A DNA stretch of 8,725 nucleotides from Wenyingzhuangia sp039768865. Its GTDB lineage: Bacteria; Bacteroidota; Bacteroidia; Flavobacteriales; Flavobacteriaceae. Made by a program: the position numbers and the translations under genes. The notes under the pieces were generated by a model. It was not told the DNA's origin. It did not search any database and was given only the letters and a program-made list of their open reading frames with translations. The stretch lies in assembly GCF_039768865.1 (NCBI RefSeq), contig NZ_JBDMZQ010000084.1; one strand, given 5' to 3'. Positions 1 to 7,211 of the stretch are shown in pieces (the stretch's first letter is position 1; each line of letters starts with the position of its first letter).

Positions 1-380
1 CCATAAAAAGAACCTTTATTACTTAATGCATATGCGCTACTTGCATAAATAAATTTCCTAATATTGTTCTTTAAACACTCATCAACAATATGAATATTTC
101 CAACGACATTTAATTGTACTGTTTTTAAAGGATCTTCAATGGCCCTATCTAAATTGGCAAAACCTGCTAAATTATATACGTAATCGAATGAATCCGTTTG
201 AAACACGTTTTCTACGTCCTTTTTCAATAGAATATCACACTTTATGTATTTAACAGTGTTTATTAATTCTTTGTCTTCTTGAAGATCTGCAACTGTTACT
301 TGATAGTTTTTATATATCAACTCTTTCACTAAGTAGTGGCCTAAAAACCCAAATCCTCCAAAAACCAATACCTTTTTCAT
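1..380 (-). CDS. NAD-dependent epimerase/dehydratase (extended SDR), partial: N-terminal 126 residues
   Basis: This is the N-terminal part of an extended short-chain dehydrogenase/reductase; the gene runs off the left edge. Visible are the Rossmann nucleotide loop GGFGFLG (residues 8-14), an acidic residue at the end of beta-2 (D32, in VADLQ) suggesting NAD(H), the NLAG motif (70-73), the IYASSAYA strand with the catalytic Ser region (111-118), and Y126, the likely Tyr of YxxxK, at the very edge. Such enzymes epimerise, dehydrate or oxidise sugars, usually as nucleotide derivatives; the substrate cannot be told from this fragment. Its ATG overlaps the aldolase stop codon by one base (TAATG), so it is the fourth gene of a coupled cassette with cytidylyltransferase, YhcH-like protein and aldolase. 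It probably modifies the same sugar acid or a precursor. The family is sure; the specific reaction is unknown. Confidence 0.88.
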   Translation of the reverse strand, partial: MKKVLVFGGFGFLGHYLVKELIYKNYQVTVADLQEDKELINTVKYIKCDILLKKDVENVFQTDSFDYVYNLAGFANLDRAIEDPLKTVQLNVVGNIHIVDECLKNNIRKFIYASSAYALSNKGSFY

Positions 381-1165
381 TACAATTTGTTTTTTAACAT
401 TTGCATCTCACTTCTTGCTTTATCTCCCAAGAAAAAGAAATCTAAGCTAAATGCTAGAAAAGAATATCCTTTGTTTATTTTTTCTAATGTTTTTGAATGG
501 TCTGAATCAATTACATGAAAACCTAGAGGTTTGTTTAGTTTTTTAGTAATCCTATCTATTTTTTCTAAGGCTTCTTTAACATCAGGTCTATCATACTCTC
601 CAGGATATCCCATAGAAGCAGATAAATCATATGGTCCTACTATAATCCCGTCAATTCCTTCCACTGAAAAAATTTCTTCTAAATTATTTACCGCATCAAT
701 ATGCTCTATTTGCGCAATGACTACTGCCTTGTTCTTTACCCATTCCTGATAAGTATCAAATGCAGTCCCATACTTTTGAGCTCTATTTAAACCTACACCT
801 CTTTTTCCTAAAGGAGGATATTTTACATAATCAACGGCTTGTTTTGCTTCTTTTTTATTTTTTATCATGGGTACAATAACTCCGTCTGCTCCAGCATCAA
901 GCACTCGTTTAATTGGCACTTCTTCATTCTTAGAAACTCTAACAAGTGCTTGCATTCCATTTCCTTGTATGTGACCAATTAAATTCAAAATCGTCTCAAT
1001 ACTTATGGGAGAATGCTCCATATCTATAGTAAGCCATTCAAAACCAGCTGTACTTAATATTTCAATTACTGCTTGATGAGGTATAGTCAACCAAGAACCT
1101 ATCGATACTTCTTTGTTTTGTAATTTTTCCTTTAAAGGACTGAATTTATGAGAAAAGTTTTTCAT
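380..1165 (-). CDS. HpcH/HpaI family pyruvate-type aldolase
   Basis: A 261-residue, full-length member of the HpcH/HpaI (class II, metal-dependent) aldolase family. These cytosolic enzymes reversibly join pyruvate to an aldehyde, giving 2-keto-3-deoxy acids. The family residues are present: H51 in DMEHSP, R76 in ALVRV, metal ligands E154 in AQIEH and D180 in GPYDLSASMG, and the GADGVIVPMI strand (92-101). The sequence resembles 2-dehydro-3-deoxyglucarate-type aldolases, but the locus is biosynthetic, not catabolic. The ATG at 1165 lies 20 bases inside the end of the YhcH-like gene, and the stop overlaps the next start by one base, so it is translated as part of a tight operon. I infer that it builds the skeleton of the sugar acid activated by the neighbouring cytidylyltransferase; the aldehyde partner is unknown. 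Retro-aldol (degradative) action cannot be excluded. Confidence 0.9.
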   Translation of the reverse strand: MKNFSHKFSPLKEKLQNKEVSIGSWLTIPHQAVIEILSTAGFEWLTIDMEHSPISIETILNLIGHIQGNGMQALVRVSKNEEVPIKRVLDAGADGVIVPMIKNKKEAKQAVDYVKYPPLGKRGVGLNRAQKYGTAFDTYQEWVKNKAVVIAQIEHIDAVNNLEEIFSVEGIDGIIVGPYDLSASMGYPGEYDRPDVKEALEKIDRITKKLNKPLGFHVIDSDHSKTLEKINKGYSFLAFSLDFFFLGDKARSEMQMLKNKL

Positions 1166-1607
1166 CTATTTTTACTACTATTTTTTTTAGTTTATCTATT
1201 TCTTGCTTCACCGCATATTGAGGATTATGAATATCCTCGGGAAACAACACAGCCATATATCCCGGTTTTAAATATATTTCAGAAACGGAGTTACCTGTAG
1301 GTCTATAGAACTGGCAATCCGTCTCACTTGAATAAATTTTAGTTATTTCAACATCTTCTTTCCCATACAATTTGATCATCTCATTTCCAGAAAGCAATAT
1401 ATGAATATCCACCTCTTTTCTGTGTGATTCTGTTATGTTTGACTCTAACTTTGTCTCATAGGTCATCACTTTAAAATAATAACTTTGATGATTTTTGTAT
1501 ACTCCGTCAGGCGTATCAAGTGTATAGGTTTTTAATTCGTCAAACAATCCATTAAAAATTTCATTTTTGAAATACAACCTCCAATTATCTATTTTATCTA
1601 CAATCAT
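1146..1607 (-). CDS. YhcH/YjgK/YiaL (DUF386) family protein, putative sugar-acid anomerase
   Basis: A 153-residue protein of the YhcH/YjgK/YiaL cupin-like family. Marks of the family are the opening MIVDKI, the ESHRKEVDIH motif (60-69; H62, D67 and H69 as likely metal ligands), LLSGNE (71-76), LFPEDIHNP (121-129; E124 and H127) and the closing KKIVVKI (141-147). E. coli YhcH (NanQ) acts on N-acetylneuraminate as an anomerase in sialic acid use; other members sit in sugar-acid catabolic operons. Here the gene lies between a CMP-sugar synthetase and a pyruvate aldolase, with a 4-base ATGA overlap upstream and a 20-base overlap downstream. I infer that it speeds ring opening or anomer exchange of the 2-keto-3-deoxy acid, so that the anomer accepted by the cytidylyltransferase is available. 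The family call is strong; the biosynthetic role is inference. Confidence 0.85.
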   Translation of the reverse strand: MIVDKIDNWRLYFKNEIFNGLFDELKTYTLDTPDGVYKNHQSYYFKVMTYETKLESNITESHRKEVDIHILLSGNEMIKLYGKEDVEITKIYSSETDCQFYRPTGNSVSEIYLKPGYMAVLFPEDIHNPQYAVKQEIDKLKKIVVKIDEKLFS

Positions 1608-2278
1608 GACAATAATTTATATAGTGTTTCCGCAATTGTAAAATCTTGAGGCTCATCAATATCTACAGCTTCTATTTTATCAATCTCAAACATAAAAGGG
1701 CTTACTCCAATTCTTTTTCCTCCAGAATTCACAAAAGACTCTTTTGTGAAAATATAAAAATTAGAATTCTCTTCAAACAAAGGTTCTAAATCTTGAGTTC
1801 TTAATAATTCATTCGGATCATGATTATAAGCTTCTCCATTACCCTTGTACAAACGTGTCTGAAGTTTCGTTACTGAAAAAACAGAGTCATAAACTCCTTT
1901 ATCAGACAAAACAGCCATCTTTTCTACAGCACTATTTACAGACGTTGTTTTTAACAAAGGGTTTGTGCTGTGTGTCTGTATATAAAAGTCTGCTTCTACT
2001 TGATGTATATCATGTTCAATAATTTTATTCATTGAGACCATATCTCCTCTTATTTCTTGTGGCCTATCTATAACAATAACATGATCCTTGAAATTTTCAA
2101 ACAAATCTTTTTTGATTATTTCACTATCAGTATTTACAACAACCTTTTCTATGTACTTTGAAGAAATTAAGACATTCATCGTTCTATGATACAATGGTTT
2201 TCCAGCAAAGTCTCTTAGATTCTTATTTGGCACTCTCTCTGAGTTCCCTTTCATTGGCAACAATGCTAATACTTTCAT
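1604..2278 (-). CDS. NeuA/KdsB-like cytidylyltransferase (CMP-sugar acid synthetase)
   Basis: A 224-residue protein of the acylneuraminate cytidylyltransferase family (GT-A-like fold), which joins CTP and a 2-keto-3-deoxy sugar acid to give the CMP-sugar and pyrophosphate. The N-terminal nucleotide loop reads PMKGNSERVPNKN (8-20), a variant of the usual PARGGSKRIPxKN. Further marks are VVNTDSE (47-53), RPQEIRGD (72-79), QTHSTNPLL (101-109), DSVFSV (131-136) and a C-terminal DIDEPQDF (206-213) whose aspartates D206 and D208 probably bind metal. It is shorter than sialic acid enzymes with extra C-terminal domains but usual for single-domain members. It opens the coupled cassette: its TGA overlaps the YhcH-like start (ATGA). 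The sugar could be a Kdo-, nonulosonate- or other ulosonate-type acid; without a PEP-dependent synthase next to it, the substrate is open. Confidence 0.87.
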   Translation of the reverse strand: MKVLALLPMKGNSERVPNKNLRDFAGKPLYHRTMNVLISSKYIEKVVVNTDSEIIKKDLFENFKDHVIVIDRPQEIRGDMVSMNKIIEHDIHQVEADFYIQTHSTNPLLKTTSVNSAVEKMAVLSDKGVYDSVFSVTKLQTRLYKGNGEAYNHDPNELLRTQDLEPLFEENSNFYIFTKESFVNSGGKRIGVSPFMFEIDKIEAVDIDEPQDFTIAETLYKLLS

Positions 2279-2339
2279 ATAGTTACGACTGATTTTAAAC
2301 TTAGAATACTTTGTTTTTTTGACTTCATATTATCTTTGC

Positions 2340-3314
2340 TTAATAATTTATTGAGATCTCTAACAACTCCATCTCCGAAGAACATATTTTTACAGCTCCT
2401 GTTTTTGCAGGAACCAATACGGTTTCGCCTGCCTCAATATTTTCTATGTTACCCAACACGCAAATAGTCCCGCTCCCTTTAACGCAAATATATACAAAAA
2501 ATGAAAGCACATGAGATAAATCTCGAGTAAACGAATCTTTAATTTTTAGGTAATTGGTTATGAAATAATCGCAAACAACAATGTTCGAGGGCTGGTTGAT
2601 TTCTTTTTGATAACTACACTTCTCCGCTCCTACAGCCCCATAATCTAGAGCCTCCATGGCTAAATCTGTATGCAACGCCCTCTCATTACCTTCGCTATCA
2701 ACTCTATCCCAATCATATATTCTATACGTAACATCTGAAGTCTGTTGAATTTCAGCGATCAAACACCCAGCCCCAATGGCATGAACCAAACCCTCTTTGA
2801 TAAAAAAAGAATCCCCTTTTGTAACCTTTTCAAAATTAAGTTTCTCTAAAATGTTTTTACCCTCAATAGCCTGTTTGTACTTCTCTGGATTCATGGGTTC
2901 AGAAAACCCAATGTTTAGTTCAGAATTATCATCCGCATCCATCACGAACCACATTTCTGTTTTTCCAAATGAACCATGCCTTTTACTTGCTATTTCATCA
3001 TTAGGATGTAATTGAACAGATAAATTCTCCTTGGCATCTATAAATTTAAACAGCAGAGGAAACGTATTCCCAAATCGTTCATAGACATCTACTCCAACTA
3101 AATCTGATTTGTAAATTTCTATAATTTCAGTCAAGGATAAGCCCTTTAAACTACCATTAGAAACGACTGAAACATTTCCTTTTATTGATGACAACTCCCA
3201 GCTTTCTCCAACATTATGCTTTGCTGTCTTTTTGTGGAGAATTTTTTTTAACTTTTCTCCCCCCCAAATTTTTTCTTTTAAAATAGGATTAAATTTGATT
3301 GGATAATTGAGCAT
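2340..3314 (-). CDS. manA: Mannose-6-phosphate isomerase, class I (short form)
   Basis: A 324-residue zinc enzyme interconverting fructose-6-phosphate and mannose-6-phosphate, the entry to GDP-mannose. The cupin-type active site is complete: QLHPND (101-106, zinc ligands Q101 and H103), KTEMW (118-122, E120), LVHAIGAG (176-183, H178) and EIQQTSDVTYRIYDWDR (188-204), with the catalytic Arg at R198. The length matches the short bacterial class I type (B. subtilis ManA-like, about 315 residues), not the longer E. coli form. The gene lies 132 bases after ugd and 61 bases before the cytidylyltransferase gene, on the same strand. A mannose-1-phosphate guanylyltransferase is encoded at the right edge of the window, so two of the three GDP-mannose steps are present; the phosphomannomutase is not seen here. 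It may be a polysaccharide-locus copy beside a housekeeping one. Confidence 0.95.
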   Translation of the reverse strand: MLNYPIKFNPILKEKIWGGEKLKKILHKKTAKHNVGESWELSSIKGNVSVVSNGSLKGLSLTEIIEIYKSDLVGVDVYERFGNTFPLLFKFIDAKENLSVQLHPNDEIASKRHGSFGKTEMWFVMDADDNSELNIGFSEPMNPEKYKQAIEGKNILEKLNFEKVTKGDSFFIKEGLVHAIGAGCLIAEIQQTSDVTYRIYDWDRVDSEGNERALHTDLAMEALDYGAVGAEKCSYQKEINQPSNIVVCDYFITNYLKIKDSFTRDLSHVLSFFVYICVKGSGTICVLGNIENIEAGETVLVPAKTGAVKICSSEMELLEISINY

Positions 3315-3386
3315 TGGTATTATGTCTTAAATGTTTTGTTTGATTGATAAAACGTGTAAAATTATACTTAAATCACCTACTCTGTA

Positions 3387-3402
3387 TCCTGTACTTACAG
3401 GA
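3387..3402. other. Small perfect hairpin in the ugd-manA gap
   Basis: TCCTGT (3387-3392) and ACAGGA (3397-3402) form a 6-bp stem with a four-base loop. No T tract follows on either strand, so it is not a classical terminator. It could be an RNA processing or stability element between ugd and manA, or chance. Confidence 0.3.
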
Positions 3403-3419
3403 GTTTATGGGCATTATTA

Positions 3420-3427
3420 CAAACATA
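3420..3427 (-). promoter_or_regulatory. Candidate -7 element upstream of manA
   Basis: TATGTTTG on the minus strand (3427-3420) fits TAnnTTTG exactly and lies in the 132-base gap between ugd and manA. No TTG is found at the usual -33 distance. If used, transcripts would carry a leader of roughly 100 bases that includes the hairpin at 3387-3402. It could give manA and the CMP-sugar cassette some independence from the genes upstream. Confidence 0.25.
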
Positions 3428-3446
3428 AAACACCACCCTAAACCGA

Positions 3447-4772
3447 TTATTGTTTTCCTATTTGATGATATTCAAACCCCTCGTCTTCTATATGAAATAC
3501 TCCATACTGATTTCTACCATCAAAAATAACTGGGGCTTTCAACAACGACTTGATTTCCATAAAATCGGGAGACCTAAACTCCTTCCACTCTGTTAACAAT
3601 ATCATCGCATCCGCACCCGATAATGCTTGGTATTTTGAATCTACATATTCTATATTCTCGATTCCTTCTAAATAAAAGGATTTTGCTTCATGAATTGCTT
3701 TAGGGTCATATGCTTTTACTTTCGCCCCTCGCTTAACCAATTCATTAACCACATATATAGAAGGTGCTTCTCTCATATCGTCAGTACCAGGTTTAAAAGA
3801 CAATCCCCATAGACCAAAAGTGAGCCCCGTTAAGTCCGCCCCATACTTTGCAATCACCTTATTAGAAATAACAAACTTCTGAGCATCATTCACCTCTTCA
3901 ACAGAGGTAATTAACTTTGCTTTGTATCCATTTTCTTCAGCAATTTTTTTTAACGCTTTTACATCTTTTGGAAAGCAGGATCCTCCATAGCCTGCTCCAG
4001 GATAAATAAAACTGTAGCCTATTCTATTATCCGAACCAATACCAATTCTTACTTTATTAGCATCAGCTCCTACTTTTTCACAAATATTTGCTATTTCATT
4101 CATGAAAGAAATCTTAGTTGCTAACATCGCATTTGCAGCATATTTTGTCATCTCAGCAGAACGAACATCCATCTCGATTAAGCGATCGTGATTGTGGGTA
4201 AATACTGAATATAGTTTTCTCATCACTTTAAAAGCCGCTTCACTATCAGCACCAACCACTACTCTATCGGGTTTCATAAAGTCGTTTATTGCTGCTCCTT
4301 CTTTTAAAAACTCAGGATTAGATACTACATGAAATTCAATATTCACACCTCTTTTATCTAACGCTTCTTGGATGGTCGCTTTGACTTTATCAGCTGTACC
4401 GATGGGCACTGTTGATTTATCAATAATTGTCAAAGGACTCACCATTTCTTCCCCAATTTGCTTAGCCACAGCTAGTACATATTGTAAATCCGCAGAACCG
4501 TCATCTCCCATAGGGGTCCCAACTGCAATGAAAGCAACTTCTGAATCCCTTAAACCATCTTTTAGTTTAGTACTAAAACTTAAATTACGTAATTCAACGT
4601 TTTTAACCACTAATGGTTCTAGACCAGGCTCATAAATAGGAATAATCCCTTTTTTCAAACCATCTACTTTGTTTTGATCGACATCAATACAAGTTACTTT
4701 ATTTCCCATTTCAGAAAAACAAGTACCGGTTACCAATCCAACATATCCCGTTCCTACTACTGTAATATTCAT
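3447..4772 (-). CDS. ugd: UDP-glucose 6-dehydrogenase
   Basis: A 441-residue, full-length NAD-dependent enzyme that oxidises UDP-glucose twice to UDP-glucuronate in the cytosol. It has the N-terminal Rossmann motif GTGYVGLVTG (7-16), D30/D32 at the end of beta-2 in CIDVD, VGTPMG (84-89), KSTVPIGT (119-126), NPEFLKEGAA (152-161), K220 and N225 of the central helix, the catalytic cysteine in GGSCFPKD (263-270, C266) and the C-terminal GLSFKPGTDDMREAPS (323-338). These place it in the Ugd/TuaD branch, distinct from the WbpA-type paralogue just upstream (71-base gap). It supplies glucuronic acid, or other sugars derived from UDP-GlcA, for the polysaccharide. No promoter of its own is evident in the gap, so it is probably read through from the wbpB-wbpA transcript. 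Confidence 0.96.
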   Translation of the reverse strand: MNITVVGTGYVGLVTGTCFSEMGNKVTCIDVDQNKVDGLKKGIIPIYEPGLEPLVVKNVELRNLSFSTKLKDGLRDSEVAFIAVGTPMGDDGSADLQYVLAVAKQIGEEMVSPLTIIDKSTVPIGTADKVKATIQEALDKRGVNIEFHVVSNPEFLKEGAAINDFMKPDRVVVGADSEAAFKVMRKLYSVFTHNHDRLIEMDVRSAEMTKYAANAMLATKISFMNEIANICEKVGADANKVRIGIGSDNRIGYSFIYPGAGYGGSCFPKDVKALKKIAEENGYKAKLITSVEEVNDAQKFVISNKVIAKYGADLTGLTFGLWGLSFKPGTDDMREAPSIYVVNELVKRGAKVKAYDPKAIHEAKSFYLEGIENIEYVDSKYQALSGADAMILLTEWKEFRSPDFMEIKSLLKAPVIFDGRNQYGVFHIEDEGFEYHQIGKQ

Positions 4773-4843
4773 ACTACTTTTTTAACGATTTTTATTTCTT
4801 TTTATTGCTTTAAAAGGCAATGAAAACCAAGCAAATCTCATCA

Positions 4844-6118
4844 TTATAATTTACCATCTGCAATCAGCGATGACGCAACCCCTTTGACGTCATAAAAAAC
4901 ACCTTCTTCTAGCAATAATTCTTTAATATCAATACTCAATAACTCTCGGTGTGGTACGGCTAAGATTACTGCTTCGAATTCATAAGAAGGGATTTGTTTC
5001 AATAGGTTTATATTGTATTCTCTTTGTACTTCAATAGGGTTGGCTAGAGGATCAAAAACATCCACGCAAACACCGAAATCCTGCAATTCTCTTACCACAT
5101 CAATTACTTTGGTGTTCCTTACATCTGGACAATCTTCTTTGAAGGTAAATCCTAGAACCAACACTTTAGCGCCTTTAATCTTTGTGTCTCTCTGTATCAT
5201 CAATTTGGCCACCTGAGAGGCTACATAGCTACCCATACTATCATTCATCCTTCTCCCTGCTAGTATAATTTCTGGAAGATAACCAAACTCCTGAGCTTTT
5301 TGAGCTAGATAATAGGGATCAACACCTATACAATGTCCTCCAACCAAACCTGGCTTAAAAGGCATGAAATTCCACTTGGTCCTTGCAGCCTTTAAAACAT
5401 CTCCCGTATCAATATCCATCAAGTTGAATATTTTAGAGAGTTCATTTACAAATGCAATATTGATATCTCTTTGAGAATTTTCAATTACTTTGGCAGCTTC
5501 TGCTACTTTTATGCTAGGAGCCAAATGAGTTCCAGCAGTGATAACCGACTTATAAACCTGATCAATTTTGACCCCAACCTCTTGTGTAGATCCTGAGACT
5601 ACTTTCATTATTTTATCTACGGTATGCAACTTATCTCCTGGATTGATTCTCTCAGGGGAATAACCCACGAAAAAATCTTGATTAAATATTAGCCCTGATC
5701 TATTCTCTAAAACAGGCACGCAATCCCCTTCAGTAGCCCCTGGATAGACCGTCGATTCATAAACGACTACATCTCCTTTTTTCAACACAGAACCTATCGT
5801 CTCACTCGCTTTAATAAGGGGTGTCAAAACAGGTCTATTATTTTTATCTACCGGAGTAGGTACTGTAACAATATAAAAATTACAAGTTGATAAATCTTCG
5901 ACATCTGAAGTACAAAAAAGACCTCGAGTAGTATGAATAGAGGAAACCAATACTTTATTTAACTCTTCTTCCGTTATTTCTAAAGTAGAATCTACTCCTT
6001 TTTTCAAGTCTGAAATCCTATTTTCACTGACATCAAAACCTACAGTAGCATACTTTTCTGAAAATAGTCTTGCCAAAGGTAACCCAACATATCCTAATCC
6101 TATAATTGCTATTTTCAT
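4844..6118 (-). CDS. wbpA: UDP-N-acetylglucosamine 6-dehydrogenase (WbpA/TviB type)
   Basis: A 424-residue nucleotide-sugar dehydrogenase that oxidises UDP-GlcNAc to UDP-GlcNAcA with two NAD+. The N-terminus IGLGYVGLPLARLFS (6-20) and GFDVSENRISDLKKGVDST (27-45) are typical of the WbpA/TviB/WecC branch, not Ugd. VTVPTPVD (84-91), ESTVYPGATE (121-130), GYSPERINPGD (152-162), the catalytic cysteine in VGGHCIGVDPYYL (259-271, C263) and ILAGRRMND (285-293) are all intact. The GGHCIGVDPYYL plus LAGRR pattern suits UDP-GlcNAc dehydrogenases, and the next gene upstream is wbpB, whose substrate is this enzyme's product. That makes WbpA the best call; a WecC-like UDP-ManNAc dehydrogenase is the main alternative. 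There are 86 bases after wbpB and 71 before ugd, with no clear promoter in either gap. Confidence 0.92.
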   Translation of the reverse strand: MKIAIIGLGYVGLPLARLFSEKYATVGFDVSENRISDLKKGVDSTLEITEEELNKVLVSSIHTTRGLFCTSDVEDLSTCNFYIVTVPTPVDKNNRPVLTPLIKASETIGSVLKKGDVVVYESTVYPGATEGDCVPVLENRSGLIFNQDFFVGYSPERINPGDKLHTVDKIMKVVSGSTQEVGVKIDQVYKSVITAGTHLAPSIKVAEAAKVIENSQRDINIAFVNELSKIFNLMDIDTGDVLKAARTKWNFMPFKPGLVGGHCIGVDPYYLAQKAQEFGYLPEIILAGRRMNDSMGSYVASQVAKLMIQRDTKIKGAKVLVLGFTFKEDCPDVRNTKVIDVVRELQDFGVCVDVFDPLANPIEVQREYNINLLKQIPSYEFEAVILAVPHRELLSIDIKELLLEEGVFYDVKGVASSLIADGKL

Positions 6119-6204
6119 AATTTATTTATTTTGATAAGGATTTATAACAAGAAAGAAAACATTATCATTTGAAATCCCCCAATGAGTCAAAAAACCAGTT
6201 ATTA

Positions 6205-7176
6205 CTATCTAAAAGGATGAGTAGCTTTAGGTTTGTAAAACAAATCATGAACACTATCCTTATTCGGAATAGAATTTTCTGAATTTCGAATTTGATGTAC
6301 GATCTCTATTGACTTTTTAGCATCTTGTAAACCAAAACCTTTTCCAGACAAAATACTTTTATAACTTTCAGTATGCAACTCTGTGAACCCTCCACTAAAT
6401 TCAATCTCATCTCCATCAACGGTAATAGATCTATAGGTTCTCTGCCCTTTTCTTTTGATTTCCTCTGGAATTAAATCGTAGTTTATAGACAAAAACCACT
6501 TGACTCTTGCTTTTTCAAAAACCAAATATCCAGAAGCCCTATCATGTGTGTGCTCATAGACTAAATTCTCTTTCAAATCTCCAAAAACCCAACCCAGCAT
6601 ATCAAAAAAATGTACACCAATATTGGAAGCAATACCTCCAGATTTTGATTCATCTCCTTTCCAAGAAGTATAATACCACTTTCCTCTTGAAGTCAAATAA
6701 GTCAAATCAACATCATAGACTTTACCTTTCGGAGAAGACGCTACTTTGTTTTTTAGATCTAGGATTGCTTGGTGATGACGCAACTGTAAAATGGTAAATA
6801 TCTTTTGACCCGTTTCTTTTTCAATAGACTGTAAAGCATCTATGTTCCAGGGATTTAGCACTATCGGCTTTTCACAGATAGCGTTAGCTCCAGATCTTAA
6901 TGCCATTCTTATATGCGCATCGTGTAAATAATTTGGCGTACAAATACTGACATAATCCAACTGAACCCCCTGCTCTCTTTTCAATTTTTCTATATGCCTA
7001 TCAAATCTTTCAAATTCAACAAAAAAAGAAGCTTCGGGAAAATAGGAATCAATCACCCCCACACTATCATTTTTATCCAGAGCCGCAACTAGATCGTTTC
7101 CTGTCTCCTTAATAGCTTTTAAATGTCTAGGAGCGATGTATCCAGCAGCTCCGATTAGTGCGAAATTTTTTTTCAT
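6205..7176 (-). CDS. wbpB: UDP-GlcNAcA 3-dehydrogenase (WbpB/WlbA, Gfo/Idh/MocA family)
   Basis: A 323-residue oxidoreductase that oxidises C3 of UDP-N-acetylglucosaminuronate to the 3-keto sugar, the step before amino-transfer on the way to UDP-GlcNAc3NAcA and UDP-ManNAc3NAcA. The sequence is close to WlbA/WbpB: FALIGAAGYIAPRHLKAIK (5-23), DKNDSVG (34-40), DYVSICTPNYLH (74-85), the family's CEKP (101-104, K103), LQLRHHQAI (130-138), TSRGKWY (162-168), and NIGVHFFDM (185-193) with H189 and D192 near the active site. It is full length. It is the first gene of the minus-strand run, with a candidate promoter about 35 bases before its ATG, and wbpA follows. The partner aminotransferase (WbpE) and acetyltransferase (WbpD) are not in the window. 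The functional call is confident, since this subfamily differs clearly from generic Gfo/Idh/MocA proteins. Confidence 0.94.
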   Translation of the reverse strand: MKKNFALIGAAGYIAPRHLKAIKETGNDLVAALDKNDSVGVIDSYFPEASFFVEFERFDRHIEKLKREQGVQLDYVSICTPNYLHDAHIRMALRSGANAICEKPIVLNPWNIDALQSIEKETGQKIFTILQLRHHQAILDLKNKVASSPKGKVYDVDLTYLTSRGKWYYTSWKGDESKSGGIASNIGVHFFDMLGWVFGDLKENLVYEHTHDRASGYLVFEKARVKWFLSINYDLIPEEIKRKGQRTYRSITVDGDEIEFSGGFTELHTESYKSILSGKGFGLQDAKKSIEIVHQIRNSENSIPNKDSVHDLFYKPKATHPFR

Positions 7177-7211
7177 TGTTTGTGTTCAACAGTCATAATT
7201 GGTCTAGCAAT

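Noticed and set aside
380..2278. Reading the four-gene cassette as a sialic acid breakdown operon because of the NanQ-like protein
   Set aside because: There is no sialic acid lyase (NanA), kinase, epimerase or transporter, and a cytidylyltransferase does not belong in catabolism; the setting is polysaccharide synthesis.
3344..3529. Plus-strand frame of 61 codons in the ugd-manA gap
   Set aside because: It runs antisense into the 3' end of ugd, has no recognisable domain or promoter, and its composition looks like non-coding AT-rich DNA.
4791..4820. Possible terminator between wbpA and ugd (ATTGC ... GCAAT with nearby T runs)
   Set aside because: The stem is only five base pairs with an eight-base loop, and the T-rich side is in the wrong place for the minus strand, so it gives no good reason to split the operon.
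6507..6797. Plus-strand frame of 96 codons opposite wbpB
   Set aside because: It lies entirely antisense to a well-conserved gene; the peptide is rich in His, Asn, Gln and Lys and resembles no family.
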